Assembly (NCBI RefSeq): GCF_954871325.1 | Contig: NC_088777.1 | Span: forward strand, 24,033,366-24,097,365 | Direction of reading: 5' to 3' | Origin: Gordionus sp. m RMFG-2023 | Lineage: Eukaryota > Nematomorpha > Gordioida > Chordodea > Parachordodidae | DNA: 64,000 bases | In this document: positions 11,344-23,407 of the stretch, piece by piece | Position numbering within the stretch: position 1 is the first letter of the stretch | How the letters are laid out: every line of letters begins with the position of its first letter | Position numbers and translations under genes: made by a program | Notes under the pieces: model-generated | The model's database searches: none | Seen by the model: only the letters and a program-made list of their open reading frames with translations | Told to the model about the DNA's origin: nothing

Positions 11344-14300
11344 CAGGCTTGTTAACCGATCTTTTTAAAACGATCGAATCCCGATCACGATCTTTTCAAA
11401 AACAGAGGATCGAAATACAGGATCGACCTTTTTTTAAAAAAAAGATCACGATCGCGATCACGATCTTTTTTTCTATTTAAATTTCTATAGGAAATTTTTG
11501 ACCGATGCAAAATTAACTAATATATGTTATAAATTATTGTAATTGAATAATAATATAATATAACCGATGCAAATTAATATAAAAATATATTACATATGGT
11601 AGAAATTTATTGTAATTGAATAATAAATATAACAATTATAATATATTTATTTATAATTAAAATTAGCTTTTAATAATAAAATTTTTTCTAAATTATCATC
11701 ATTTAAACATCCGCGTCTTTCATTTAGAACATGTTTAGCTTTACTAAACAAGCGTTCCACAGAAGCGCTTGATGGCAAAGGTGTATTATATTCAATAAAT
11801 ATTTATTTAAAATTAATATAAGTATTAAAAATATTCATGGAATCATCATTTGAATAAAAAAATTTTTAACGGAACAAGCATTTTGTACAGTATTTTTCCC
11901 CCAAAAAGCATCAATGTCATCCATACATTCATTTGAGGTATCCGCATATGGTTGTTCCTGCATATTTTCCAAAAGGGCAACTAATCTTTCTTTTACCATC
12001 ATATTTTGTGGCAGATTAATATAAGGCCAATTAAATTTAAATTTAGGGTTAATCATGGCTGCCAAAATGTTACTGTCTTCATACAGTGAAGGAAATCTAT
12101 ATTATGAAATGATAATTAATTTATTATTAAATAAGTGTTCATTTTATTCATATAAATCAAATCAAGTACCTGAAAAACTTAACCCTTTTAAATTTTACAG
12201 TCAAGTCTGGCACATCATCTGTATGGTATTTATTTATATTTGGGTCATATCATAAATATTGATTAAATGTAAACTTAATACTTAATATACAAAGAAGTTA
12301 ACATTGTAATTTATTTACAAAGAATATTAATCTAAATATTAGCTTAAAATTCAAATAATCTAATAAATTTTTAATGTCTTCAAAGGCCCATTAATATTTT
12401 ACTAGATATCAGAGGTTTAGTAGAACTGGCCTGTTAAAAATATTTTACTAAATTTGCCAGATCTTTGCAATTTTTTAATATATTTTGCAGATATCTGATA
12501 ATATAAAATAATTGCATAAAAAAATATTACCTTTTATCAATACCTCTAAGAACACTATCTACAAGGGGCTGACAATACCGCAGGCAGCTAAATTTCGTTA
12601 ATTTATCTATCAATATCGATAGAACGGGAGTTATATATCCTTGCTCCATATTATCCTCCCGTTCCAAGATTTTTAACGAGATCGCCAAAGGTTCCATAAC
12701 CTTATTTAGAGAATATCATTGTATTACTGTTGCATACTCTTTAACAAAATAACATTCCTCCTGCCTAAACATTGCAAATCCAATTTGATCACATACTTGT
12801 TCTACTTCTGAAAACTTTTCAGAAAGCATCTTATCTATTAATTTCATGGATTGGTAATGAGAATTTCATCTTGTCTTGTTGGGAGCTATTAAATAACTTC
12901 CCAATTTCTCCAATAAAATATCCGCCATTTTTGACGACATATTTTGTTTATTAACTAAAGCAAAATATTTTGCAAAAGTGGATCTAGATATTCGTTTAAA
13001 ATTGAGATCACTATCTGCCATCTCCGCATCTGTTGTTGCAATAAGGTTAAGATTATGGCAACAACAATGTTGATGTTTTGGTAGGCTGATAGTAGGAATA
13101 ATTGGGTCATCAACGGATAATATGTCATCCAAATTTATCAATTCCATATCCTCACTATTATCTTCTTGATTTTCTCCAAAAACTCTAGAAAAAATAAATT
13201 TATTTAAATATTTTTTGCTAAATATAAATATTACTTAAATGCCTTGACAAAGTTGGTTCCATTGTCAGTCACCATCTTCACCACCTTATTATGAATTTTA
13301 TAGAACTTGTGGATACCCATGATTTCGTGGGCCAAAACAACATATGTTTGCCTCCCAATTATCCTCCTCAGTGCCAAAGCGGCTGACCTTCTCTTGAGGG
13401 TTAACGGATCAGGCCAATGTGCAGTAAGTCCAATAAAAGCCCTAATAAAATAAACATTATAAAATTCATATAAATATAATATACCTTCGATGACCACTCC
13501 AACAATCAGCAGTGGTGTATATATAAGAAACTTTAGACAAATCTCTTATAAGATTTGTCGTCATATAAGAGAAGGAAGTAGATATCCTGTTGCCCAGTGT
13601 TTGGCGACAAATAATTTCAGGAGAAAAAGTTTTACTCATTTTTTCAAATGAAGGATCATCAACCAGAGACAGTGGTTGGAAGGTGTCAATAATAAAATTC
13701 ATGATAACCTTGTCTGCTGTTTTTTGCGATATAGCTGGAATGTTTAGATTGTTAAAATTTAATTTAGATTGTCTGGATTTGCAACCAGAACCACTTTGAT
13801 TTTGCCAGTGATATATTTTTTTGTGTAGAGAATTCGTTGAGGTGTTTGATAATCTTTTTAAATTCACTGTGCTTTTTCTTTATAAAAGAAAAAAAAAGTA
13901 TGTATCAAAGTTGGATGAAAATAACTTCTCCTGAATCAAATTTCATTTTTAAAATTTTATATGGAAATTTAAAGTTAAAAAAAACAATGTACAGTCTGAA
14001 TGTAAAACCTATATAAACGAAAAAATGATAAAGGGTTCAACACAAATTTTGTTAAACATATTAAAGTATATTATTTAATTTATATATGGTTAAAAAAGGT
14101 TCATATAGGTTTTTTAAATTTTAAGTTTACAATATTGTCTTTGTCTATCATTATTAAAAGTTGCCCAAGATGATATGGGCTAAAGATTTTGATAAAATAT
14201 TTTCCTATATATGAATATAATTAGCCTTTTTGGCATTTAAGAACTATGGATTAAGGGTTCAACAAATTTTGTTAAACATATTAGAGTATGTTTTATTAGT

Positions 14301-15489
14301 GGTTAAAAGGGTGTAGGTTATCTTAAATATTTACGTTTACAATATTGTCTATCATTATTAAAAGTTGCCCAAGATGATATGGGCCAAAGATTTTGATAAA
14401 GTATTATTCTATTATGAATATAATGAGGCTTTTTGGCATTTAAGAACTTATGGATTGAGTCAAATGATACAAAAAATACTTTCAATTTAAAATATATTAT
14501 TAAAAAAAGCCCTAAAAATTTTGTCAAGTGGATTATATAATCAAGCTCAAACTGAAACTATAATACTAATTGATTAGATTTAACATATTATAATAAAGAA
14601 ATAATAGTATAGATATTTATTTTTCTTTTGGTGAAACATTGCTAAGTTCAATACAAATAACATTGAACTGGATGTTTTAATTATATTAAAGAAAGTCAAA
14701 ATACATTATAAAGGCTTAATTATTAGTTATTACACTTCCATTTATTATAAATACTCTTCTTTTGAAAATTAAACTAATATAATAGTAATATTAAAAAATA
14801 AATGCCTAATTATTATATATAAATAACAAAACCAAGATTAACTCTTCATCAAATATTTTATTAATTATACTGTATCTAATAATTCATTTTTATAATTCTG
14901 TAGGACCTGCTCAACTCAGGAATGTAATAAATTAAATTTAAACATGTTGACATTAAGATTATCAAATAAAAAAAATTTAAAAGAATTACTTGTAAATGTC
15001 TCTTTAAGTTCGAGGATGATATTTTGGAAGATGATTATCTTCTTACAGAGACGGCATTTGGTGCTGATCATATTATAAGAGTTGCTTTCATCCATTTCAC
15101 ATAAAGTAAAATACTTACGTAATTTCAAAAATAGTAAAAGATTCTCATTCTCACTTATATCTGCTGTTACATCAATAGTAGAAGCAATAGAATCTTCTAA
15201 ATCTATAATGGACATTTACATTTACATTTACCTATTAAAATAAATATTAATATGTTATTATAAATTTATATTAAATAACTTGTAAGAGCTCTAAATCTCG
15301 TAAAATTTAGGAAATGAATAAATATATCTATAAAATAAATGGTGGAATGAAAGTTGATAATGGAAGTTGATAAAATATGAAGATAGATATTTTTTTTAAA
15401 AATAACATTTTAATTTAATTTTCAAAATTTTTATTTTATTTATTGCTTTTTAAGAAAAAATTAATTTTTAAAAGATCGGGATCGAATTT
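11344..15489 (-). mobile_element. hAT-C inner copy (nearly full length)
   Basis: 3' terminus CAGGCTTGTTAACCGATC at 11344. The 5' side matches 10913-11343 of the outer copy in reverse, so only the first ~116 bp are gone. Full element length would be about 4.25 kb. The right junction has no TIR and no duplication. Confidence 0.8.
11647..15215 (-). pseudogene. hAT-C transposase (inner copy, with small introns)
   Basis: Start near 15215 (MSIIDLEDSI), an N-terminal finger with C-R-L-C-K-K (about 15040), then SYIYTTADCWSGHRR, AFIGLTAHWPDPLTLKRRSA, KMVTDNGTNFVKAF, LPKHQHCCCHNLNLIATTDA, MADILLEKLGSYLIAPNKTR, ILAAMINPKFKFNWPYINL and SSASVERLFSKAKHVLNERR to a stop at 11647. These are the successive hAT transposase blocks, including the catalytic D..D region, the C/H insertion and the dimerisation end. 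Apparent introns: 13442-13484 (43 nt), 13185-13234 (50 nt), 12097-12530 (434 nt), a shrunken 12701-12727, and a large one from about 14980 to 13870. One reading problem near 11830-11870 is not explained. Probably dead. Confidence 0.75.
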
Positions 15490-17086
15490 GTCGTCAAAAA
15501 TGGCGGATATATTATTGGAGAAATTGGAAAGATATTTAATAGCTCCCAACGAGACAAGATGGAATTCTTATTACCAATCCATGAAATTAATAGATAAGAT
15601 GCTTTCTGAAAAGTTTTCAGAAGTAGAACAAGTATGTGATCAAATTGAATTTGCAATGTTTAGGCAAGAGGAATGTTTTTTTGTTAAAGAGTATGCAACA
15701 GTAATACAATGATATTCTCTAAATAAATTTAAATTTTATAGGTTATTGCACCTTTGGCGATCTCGTTAAAAATCTTGGAACGGGAGGATAATATGGAGCA
15801 GGGATATCTAACTCCCGTTCTATCGATATTGATAGATAAATTAAAGAAATTTAGCTGCCTGCGGTATTGTCAGCCCCTTGTAGATAGTGTTCTTAGAGGT
15901 ATTGATAAAAGGTAATATTTTTTTATTCAATTATTTTATATTATCAGATATCTGCAAAATATATTAAAAAATTGCAAAGATCTGGCAAATTTAGTAAAAT
16001 ATTTTTAACAGGCCAGTTCTACTAAACCTCTGATATCTAGTAAAATATTAATGGGCCTTTGAAGACATTAAAAATTTATTAGATTATTTGAATTTTAAGC
16101 TAATATTTAGATTAATATTCTTTGTAAATAAATTACAATGTTAATTTCTTTGTATATTAAGTATTAAGTTTACATTTTAACAATATTTATGATATGACCC
16201 AAATATAAATAAATACCATACAGATGATGTGCCAGACTTGACTGTAAAATTTAAAAGGGTTAAGTTTTGCAGATACTCGATTTGATTTATATGAATAAAA
16301 TGAACACTTATTTAATAATAAATTAATTATCATTTCATAATATAGATTTCCTTCACTGTATGAATAAGGTAACATTTTGGCAGCCATGATTCACCCTAAA
16401 TTTAAGCTTAATTGGCCTTATATTAATCTGTCACAAAATATGATGGTAAAAGAAAGATTAGTTGCCCATTTGGAAAATATGCAGGAACAAACATATGCGG
16501 ATACCTCAAATGAATGTATGGATGACATTGATGCTTTTTTGGGGAAAAATACTGTACAAAATGCTTGTTCCGTTAAAAAAATTTATATTCAAATGATGAT
16601 TCCATAAATATTTTTAATACTTATATTAATTAAAAAAAAATATTTATTGAATATAATACACCTTTGCCATCCTTGTTTAGTAAAGCTAAACATGTTCTAA
16701 ATGAAAGACGCGGATGTTTAAATGATGATAATTTAGAAAAGATTTTATTATTAAAAGCTAATTTTAATTATAAATAAATATATTATGATTGTTATATTTA
16801 TTATTCAATTACAATAAATTTCTACCATATTTAATTTATTTTTATATTAGTTAATTTTGCATCGGTTATATTATATTATTATTCAATTACAATAAATTTA
16901 TAACATATATTAGTTAATTTTGCATCGGTTAGAAATTTCCTTCAGAAATTTAAATAGAAAAAAAGATCGTGATCGCGATCGTGATCTTTTTTTTAAAAAA
17001 AGGTCGATCCTGGATTTCGATCCTCATTTTTTGAAAAGATCGTGATCGGGATTCGATCGTTTTAAAAAGATCGGTTAACAAGCCTG
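15490..17086 (+). pseudogene. hAT-C outer copy, 3' part of transposase and terminus
   Basis: + strand reads KMADILLEKLERYLIAPNET (from about 15497), an apparent 41-nt intron 15701-15741, IAPLAISLKILERED, ILAAMIHPKFKLNWPYINL (about 16370-16440) and a C-terminal LFSKAKHVLNERRGCLNDDN. The conserved SASVER of the inner copy is missing just before LFSKAK (18-bp loss). About 1.6 kb forms an inverted repeat with 11344-12945. Confidence 0.8.
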
Positions 17087-17249
17087 TACATCATAAACAT
17101 ATATACTAGGATTAACATAAAATCTTCCATTACCATCTATTCATCATAAACATATATACTTGAACTAGCTAATATATTATAGATTCTTACACAATATTAT
17201 ATTAATATATATATGTCTTTACCATCAATCATCGAGGAAAAACCTGAAA

Positions 17250-17335
17250 ATTTTTACGGTTCCTTCAGGATTGAACCTGGGAACTTCTGTTTCCAGCAAG
17301 CATCATAACCCACTAGGTCACTCCGGCGATACATA
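17250..17335 (-). repeat. tRNA-derived SINE fragment
   Basis: Reverse strand has GCCGGAGTGACCTAGTGGGT with an A-box-like TGACCTAGTGGG and, 35 bases on, GGTTCAATCC matching a B box. The acceptor ends do not pair, so it is not a working tRNA gene. Only one copy of this type was seen in the window. Confidence 0.5.
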
Positions 17336-17379
17336 TTTAATACATAATACATATATATTCTATAATCTATCTATAATAT

Positions 17380-17545
17380 ATATAAAAGCCTTATCACACT
17401 GTGACAGTCACACTTTCACAATTTATAATATATATTTAAAAAATCGTTAATTTTGTAGAGTTATTTGTGGCCCAATCGGCAAGAGCGTCGCTTACAAATC
17501 TAATGTACTTAAGTTCGAATCTTAGCAAAGATTTTTTTTTCTCAA
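17380..17545 (+). repeat. Helitron-like 5' end with tRNA-like segment, copy A
   Basis: Begins TCTATAATATATATAAAAG CC, then ~70 bp on carries a tRNA-like piece (GGCCCAATCGGCAAGAGCG ... AGTTCGAATCT) with A-box and B-box words, followed by a T run. The same arrangement recurs in copies B-E. It lies left of the reverse transcriptase gene, which reads toward it. Confidence 0.55.
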
Positions 17546-17695
17546 TCTGGCAAAATATTCAAAATTAATCAAATAGATACGATTCAAAGTTTGTTGCTAT
17601 TTTAAAATCAAACTATTAAAAATTTTTTTTTTTAATACTATATTTTTATTCAATATAGTTTTCTCACATCAAATATAAAATAAAATAAAACAATA

Positions 17696-20446
17696 TTATA
17701 AAAAAACGGAGGTGGGACTACAAGTTCCCAAAAAACATGCGTAATTATATTTTAAAATTGTGATTTGAAGGTTTTGTTTTAAAAAATAAAATTCTTTAGG
17801 TTCTGATGTAAGGGCTCTTGTCTTATCCCTTATATTTTTTAAAAACTTTAAAGTTCCGCTTGGCATATGTCCAAGGGAAGAGATAACAATCGGTGTAAAA
17901 ATATAATTTGTGAATTTGGAATATTTCATTGTTTTTTTTCTCGGCTATATCAATCGGATTAGAATTTAAATTTTTTGGGAAAGAAGATACGCATGTGAAG
18001 TCCCAAATTAAGGATTTCCCTAAAGACTAAGGCACGGAAGTTAAACCATCTGGTCTTAAGCCATCATCTAACGATAAATTTGTAGGCTCCAGGAAGTTTG
18101 GTATTCGGGCCCTGGTAAGAGAACAGCTAATAGCTAAATTAATTGCTGCATGCCTTGCATGCCTGCCTTGACTATATATACAATTTAGATCATGTCTCCC
18201 TTTGGAGTCAACTAATATTTTACATTTGATGCTTGTATGTGGTTGAACAATGTTACATCCAAGTCGATGGCCTATGGCAACTCTTAATTGTTCATCTGAT
18301 AAGAGATTACCTAGGTTACGACTTGGTAATGCTTCCAACCATTCATAACCACTAGTACAGTCAGCATTCTGTAATAGTTGAATATACTCCAAAGGGGGGT
18401 TTGATGAGATTATTTTAAAAAATTTTTTAATTAAAGGTTCGAAAATAGATTGGTGTGCTAAGATCGTGGGTAAGACAGCTTCAGGTGGAGCTAAAGATAC
18501 CCAGGCTGTCAAGGCTGAGTTTAAAAGGTTATCTTTAGGAGAGATAAAAGAAGATATCATGGCGTTATTCATCAAACGCGATGTCAAAAATGAGGAAAGA
18601 GATATAAGATTTAAAGGATATAAATCTAAACCACCCATTTTCGAGGGTAATTGTGAGAAACCCCAATTAAAATCTTCCAATTTAATATTTAAAATATTTT
18701 CTAATAAACTTCTAAAAAATTCATGAACACGATTAATAATTTCATTATTTAAAAAAAAGGAAGAAGATCTAAAAATATGTACAATCTTTGGTAAAAATAA
18801 ATATTTTTTTAAAAGAAAGCTCTGGTGTGAAGGAATTTCGTTTAAAATAGTTTCAAGTCCTGATAAGCCTTCGAAAAATTTTTCCACGAACACCTCACAG
18901 TTTGCTTAAAGGTGAACCTAGAAGATTAATTTCACTTTTTTGATGATTTTAAACCCTTGGACTTTGAGAGTATTTGAATTTAAAAAGCATATTTCCGATT
19001 TAGCTTTATTTAGAGTAAGGCCTATGTTTAGAGAATTCTTCTCTATATATTCTATCGCTGCAAGAATATTTTTAGAAGGTCCGCAAATGGTATCATCATC
19101 TAGATACCATATGTTTAAATCTAAATTAAAAGAGGATTTTAGACAATGAACTAGGTTATGTATACCTAAACTAAAGATCAGAGGGCCCAAAGGGTATCCT
19201 TGTTGAATACCTTCGTCAGAAGGAATTGTATATTCCCCGAATTTGATAGGGGTTCTACAGCCATAAGACTGTTCAATAAATCTTGCATAAACTGGGAATT
19301 TTTCATAAAAAATGTTCAAAAATGTTTTTCTGGATAAAGAATTAAAAGCATTTTTAAAATCAAGTTTACAGACTACGGCGTCTGGAGGAGGATTTTCGAT
19401 ATATATGCGAAGAGAGTGAGCGGCTATTTCGCACCCCCCTTTAGTACCAAAGCCTAGTTAATATGTTTGGAACATTTTTGAAGCATCAGGTTTGATGCGC
19501 TCAACGATTATCTTAGCTAAAAGTCTCCTAAAAAAAGACCCTATTGCGATTGGCCGAACTCCACCATAAGGCTTAGAAAAAGCAATTAATCTTGCGCCAA
19601 AAAGAATTTGGTGAACTAGGTAAATCATTGTTCAATATATTTTCACTAAGTATTATCAATGAATTTACAAATGAATCTTGATAAGGATTTTTAGGGTTAA
19701 TTAAAAATTGGAAATAAGAGGGGCGAAAACTCCCCCTGCAGAGTTTTTATTAAAAGATAAAACTGTTTTAATTAATTCTTCCTTACCTATTTCGATTATA
19801 TTAGATTTTATAGGGGTGGGAAGATCTTCAGGAAAAGCCTGAGGGTGCAATTCTTTTAATAAAGTAAAAGTATGTTCATCAAATGGAGCCAATTTATCAT
19901 TAGATGAAGCTAATTTAAGAGCTCCACATACGTCCCCTTGGTCTATTTTTTTTGATATAATTTTACATTTATGGGCAAAATCAGATGTAGCCCTTACATC
20001 AGGAACGTAATTTTCCATTTCTAAATCATAAAAATGGTCTATTTTATATTTTATACCTTCATGCAAAATAGTTTTTTTATTTTTATCTGTAGGTTTAATT
20101 AAGACTTTAAAAGAAAGGTTAAAAGATTCTCCCAAGCTTTAAGGGAATTTAAATTTGAATTAACTTCCATAATAAGTGTTGTTAAAAAAATAGAAATTAA
20201 AGACCTTGATTTAAGGGGTAGGTGGATTAAGGTTGGTGGCCTTTCCCACTTTAAAAAATTATCATAAAAATCAGGATAAAAATTTTGAATTACAATGGGG
20301 GTTGATTCAATTTTGTTGTACAAAATTTCATTTGAAGGGGGTTTACCAGAGTTTATACATGGTTTTGACCTGGGCCTATGTTTATAAAAACAAATAGCTT
20401 GGGTCAAGGTTATATTTCTATGGCAGGCATTACAAATGCTTGACAT
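17696..20446 (-). pseudogene. Reverse transcriptase with restriction-like endonuclease C-terminus
   Basis: About 900 codons on the minus strand in five or so frame segments. N-terminus: a CNACHR zinc-knuckle-like motif near 20430. RT core: DEGIQQGYPLGPLIFSL at about 19190-19240 and the catalytic YLDDDT near 19100. C-terminus: GRHDLNC, GRHARHAAIN and DGLRPDGLT at about 18030-18200, then GKSLIWDFTC and SLGHMPSGTLKFLKNI, ending FLGTC. The R-P-D-G and following I-W-D-x-T fit a PD-(D/E)XK nuclease as in R2/CRE-type LINEs with a C-terminal endonuclease. The usual Asp after Q-G in the RT box is Tyr. Broken by frameshifts, but all domains remain. Decayed relatives lie inside the Helitron-like copies D and E. 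Confidence 0.75.
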
Positions 20447-20719
20447 ATCCCTTTTAGTAGAATTAAAAAAAAAAGGAGAACAGGGTAGGGGGTATGTATG
20501 AATGAATGACTTTTCAAAAATGTTATTTTTAAAAAAAAAATATTCTTATATTTTTAAATTTTTAATATTCTTTTAAAAAATATTCATCCAATAAAAATCA
20601 CCTAGAATCATATATTATCAAACTTCCAATACCATAAAACCATTAACATCTTATACATCATCGTATATATACTAGAACTAACTGAAATATCTATAATATC
20701 TATCTATCTTTATATCTAT
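20447..20719. other. Spacer after RT gene
   Basis: Low-complexity AT-rich DNA; the 5' flank of the reverse transcriptase gene. A stretch at 20625-20690 (ATATATACTAGAA) resembles 17100-17160 and 21020-21050. Confidence 0.35.
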
Positions 20720-20860
20720 CTATAATATATATAAAAGCCGTGTCACATTATTTAAAAAATCGTGAATTTTGAATAGCGTCTGTAGCCTAATCGGCAAGAG
20801 CGTCGCTTACAAATCTGAATTTTTTTTAAATCTAACTTGTTGGTTTAATCCTTGGGGAGT
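20720..20860 (+). repeat. Helitron-like 5' end with tRNA-like segment, copy B (B box lost)
   Basis: ATAATATATATAAAAGCCGT followed by GTCACATT and then a tRNA-like A-box half (GCCTAATCGGCAAGAGCGTC), but the B box is missing. A TTGGTTTAATCCTTGGGGA end follows as in copies C and E. Confidence 0.5.
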
Positions 20861-21089
20861 TGATAATATCTATAATCTATCTAGAATATATAGTCACAGT
20901 GTCACAACGTAATAGCCAATATTATTTTTTTAAACCATAGCTTATTCGGTCCAATAATAAACCATAGCTTATTCAGTCCAATGATAATATCACATATCAA
21001 ATATTCATTTATTTAAGCTACCATTACATATATACTAGAATTCTTAGTATCAAATTTGTAATTTGTTTATTTTTCATTTGGACAAATTT

Positions 21090-21220
21090 ATTTTTTGAAA
21101 AGCGTTTGAGGCCTAATCATAAAGAGCGTCACTTACAAATCTATTGGATTTGGGTTCGAATCCCAGCAAAGATCATTTTTTTAAATCCAACTTGGTGGTT
21201 CCATCCTTGGGAAAATGATA
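21090..21220 (+). repeat. tRNA-like segment, copy C
   Basis: AGCGTTTGAGGCCTAATCAT with the B-box GGGTTCGAATCCC about 35 bases later, then AACTTGGTGGTTCCATCCTT. The upstream TATAAAAG end is not preserved. Confidence 0.5.
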
Positions 21221-23357
21221 TATAGGAAGCCGGACTTGACCGCGTGATTTCATTATAATATCCTCTATCTATCTGTAATCATAGGTCTGTAATTTTGCCA
21301 TTTGGTAAACAATGGGTTATGATGGCATCTGATTATATATGATATTTTTAAGGATGATTATACCCAAGATACCTCACCAGAAGACAAAAAATATAGCATA
21401 ACCATTTCATCAGAGGGTTAATATTTAGATTTTCACAATTTCTTTTTACAATAAAGATTTTATTGAAGAATGGATATGTTTGAATTTTATACAATTATAT
21501 ATCTTTTAATGTAAATTTTATGCATAAGTAAATATTTGCTATGATTACTAACTGAAGTTTGACAAAAATTTAGAATTATCTCCTTAATTTGATGATGGAT
21601 GAATTAAATTAAAAGCCATGCTTTATGAATTATCACTTTTATGAAATATCTTAGGTCTGTAATTTTGCAACTTGGTAAATCAATGAGATTTTTATTATGG
21701 AAGCAGATTTTGGTTTTGTTATTTAATACAACTCAATTGTCATTAGCATACTGATATTTTTAAAATTTTGCCATTATTGGCTTCGTATAGGTATTCCATG
21801 TTATTCATGCAACTTTCAACTGAATACCTCTTTTATCTTTTCTGAAGATGCCTTTTTACATGCATTCCATAGTTTTGTATATTTTCTCATCACTTCATAA
21901 TTGTTGAATTAACTTATTATAACATTTTTGATTAAATGTATAACCTTTTTGTTTTACTTACATATAATTTGACTATGATTGTATTAACCACCTATAACAT
22001 TTTTGATTAAATGTATAACCTTTTTGTTTTACTTATATATAATTTGACTATGATTGAATTAACCTCCTATTATTTGTTAACTTAGAATATCTTTTTATTT
22101 TTTCTATTGTAATTTAATAACAAGGTCTTAAATTTAATTTTATATTTTGTACCTAAGTAATAAATCACATATTATCTGGAGGGGTGGTTGTCTGTTTAAA
22201 ATTTAAATTAGGATAACATTTTTCACTAATTTATAAAAGGCATGGTACTTTAATATGTATTCATGAATTTCATAAAAATGCCTAGAGTTAACCAGTAGAA
22301 TGATGGGTGATAAATCAGATATTTCCCTTGCATTTGATAATAAATTATTTTAAAAAATTTTCTCTAGAATGAAAAGAATGTACATATAAGACAGATTTAA
22401 TTCTTATAAACCCCTTATATTGGACCTATTTTTCTGGATCCAAGGAAAAAATTAATTATTATGGGTTTTGCTGGGCTTGGGAAATATTTTCCACAATTAA
22501 TATGGGCTTGGACCTGGCTTGGGAAAAAATTTTCAAAATTATTATGGTCATATGCTTAAAAATTTTTTAATTTTAAATATGGGTTAGACATTGGCCTGAA
22601 ATTATTTTTTTGAAGACATGGCCAGGCCTGATCAAAAAACCAAGGCTCATGCTCAAAAAAATAGTATTCACTCTTAGTCTTAATGGGTTAGCCTTGGTCT
22701 AAAGTAGGGCGGGGTTAAAAAGAATAAAAAATAGAGATGATTTTTAGAGATTTACCTATCTCCAGGCTGGGAACAAATTTTTAAAATTACTATGGGTTGA
22801 CTTGGAAAATATTTTTATAAATTATTTTGGGCTGGACTTGTGAAAAATTATTCAAAATTATTATCAGCTTGGGCGCTTGGGAATTTTTTATTATTAATTA
22901 TGGGTCAGGCAGTGGCCTAAAACAAATTTTTTTGCAGGCCTGGGCTCGGTCTGATCAATAAACCAAGGCACATGAAAATCTGATTTTGAATGTATTTATA
23001 AATTCATTATGATTTTTTAAATATTTTTTTTCAGTTCTCAACTAACAAAATTATTATGATCTTTCATTGGGCTTGGAACAATTTTTTCAAAATTATTATG
23101 ACGTACCTTGCTTGGGAAATTTTTTTTAATATTAAATATTAGGAATAGGTGATCAGTAATAATTAATAAATGATATTGATATTATTAAGTAAAAACTTTA
23201 AATATATTTTGACTCAAACCATAGTATTTACACTTAGTTTCATTGGATTGAACCTGGCCTGAAGGGTTGGGGGGGAGGGGGGGGAGGGGGTTATAAAGAA
23301 TAAAAATTGGATATTATTTTCAAATATCAGGTAACAACTATCATAAAAGTATGTAGA
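21221..23357. other. AT-rich interior of a Helitron-like element, no gene seen
   Basis: No recognisable coding. Several internal echoes: TAGGTCTGTAATTTTGC at 21286 and 21653, and a duplicated block around 21930-22000 / 21985-22060. GGGCTTGGG-type words recur between 22470 and 23110. Confidence 0.4.
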
Positions 23358-23370
23358 AAATTATCATACC

Positions 23371-23397
23371 CCGTCATTTGTGACGGCTATCTACTAG
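23371..23397 (+). mobile_element. Helitron-like 3' end
   Basis: Perfect hairpin CCGTCATTTGTGACGG (23371-23386), then seven bases and CTAG at 23394-23397 followed by T. A subterminal hairpin plus CTRR-T is the Helitron 3' signature. The next element's TATAAAAG start follows within 10-15 bases. Confidence 0.6.
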
Positions 23398-23407
23398 TAT
23401 AATAATA

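Larger units (their letters stand above)
10797..17086 (+). mobile_element. hAT-C: nested inverted pair of one hAT family, perfect TSD
   Basis: Outer ends CAGAGTTGTTAAAAGATCG (10797) and, reversed, CAGGCTTGTTAACCGATC (ending 17086). Perfect 8-bp duplication TACATCAT at 10789-10796 and 17087-17094. The outer element is on the + strand: first 547 bp at 10797-11343 and its 3' part at 15490-17086. Between them lies a second copy in reverse, starting exactly at its own 3' terminus (11344) and lacking only about 116 bp of its 5' end near 15489. Simplest history: self-family insertion, then a deletion across one junction. Subterminal GATCGCGATC-type words are dense at both ends. Confidence 0.85.

Noticed and set aside
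17453-17531. Possible tRNA gene
   Set aside because: A- and B-box words are present, but the acceptor and anticodon stems do not pair and the piece recurs within repeats. Called a tRNA-like repeat segment.
18466-18726. 86-codon + strand ORF
   Set aside because: Antisense of the reverse transcriptase / endonuclease gene.
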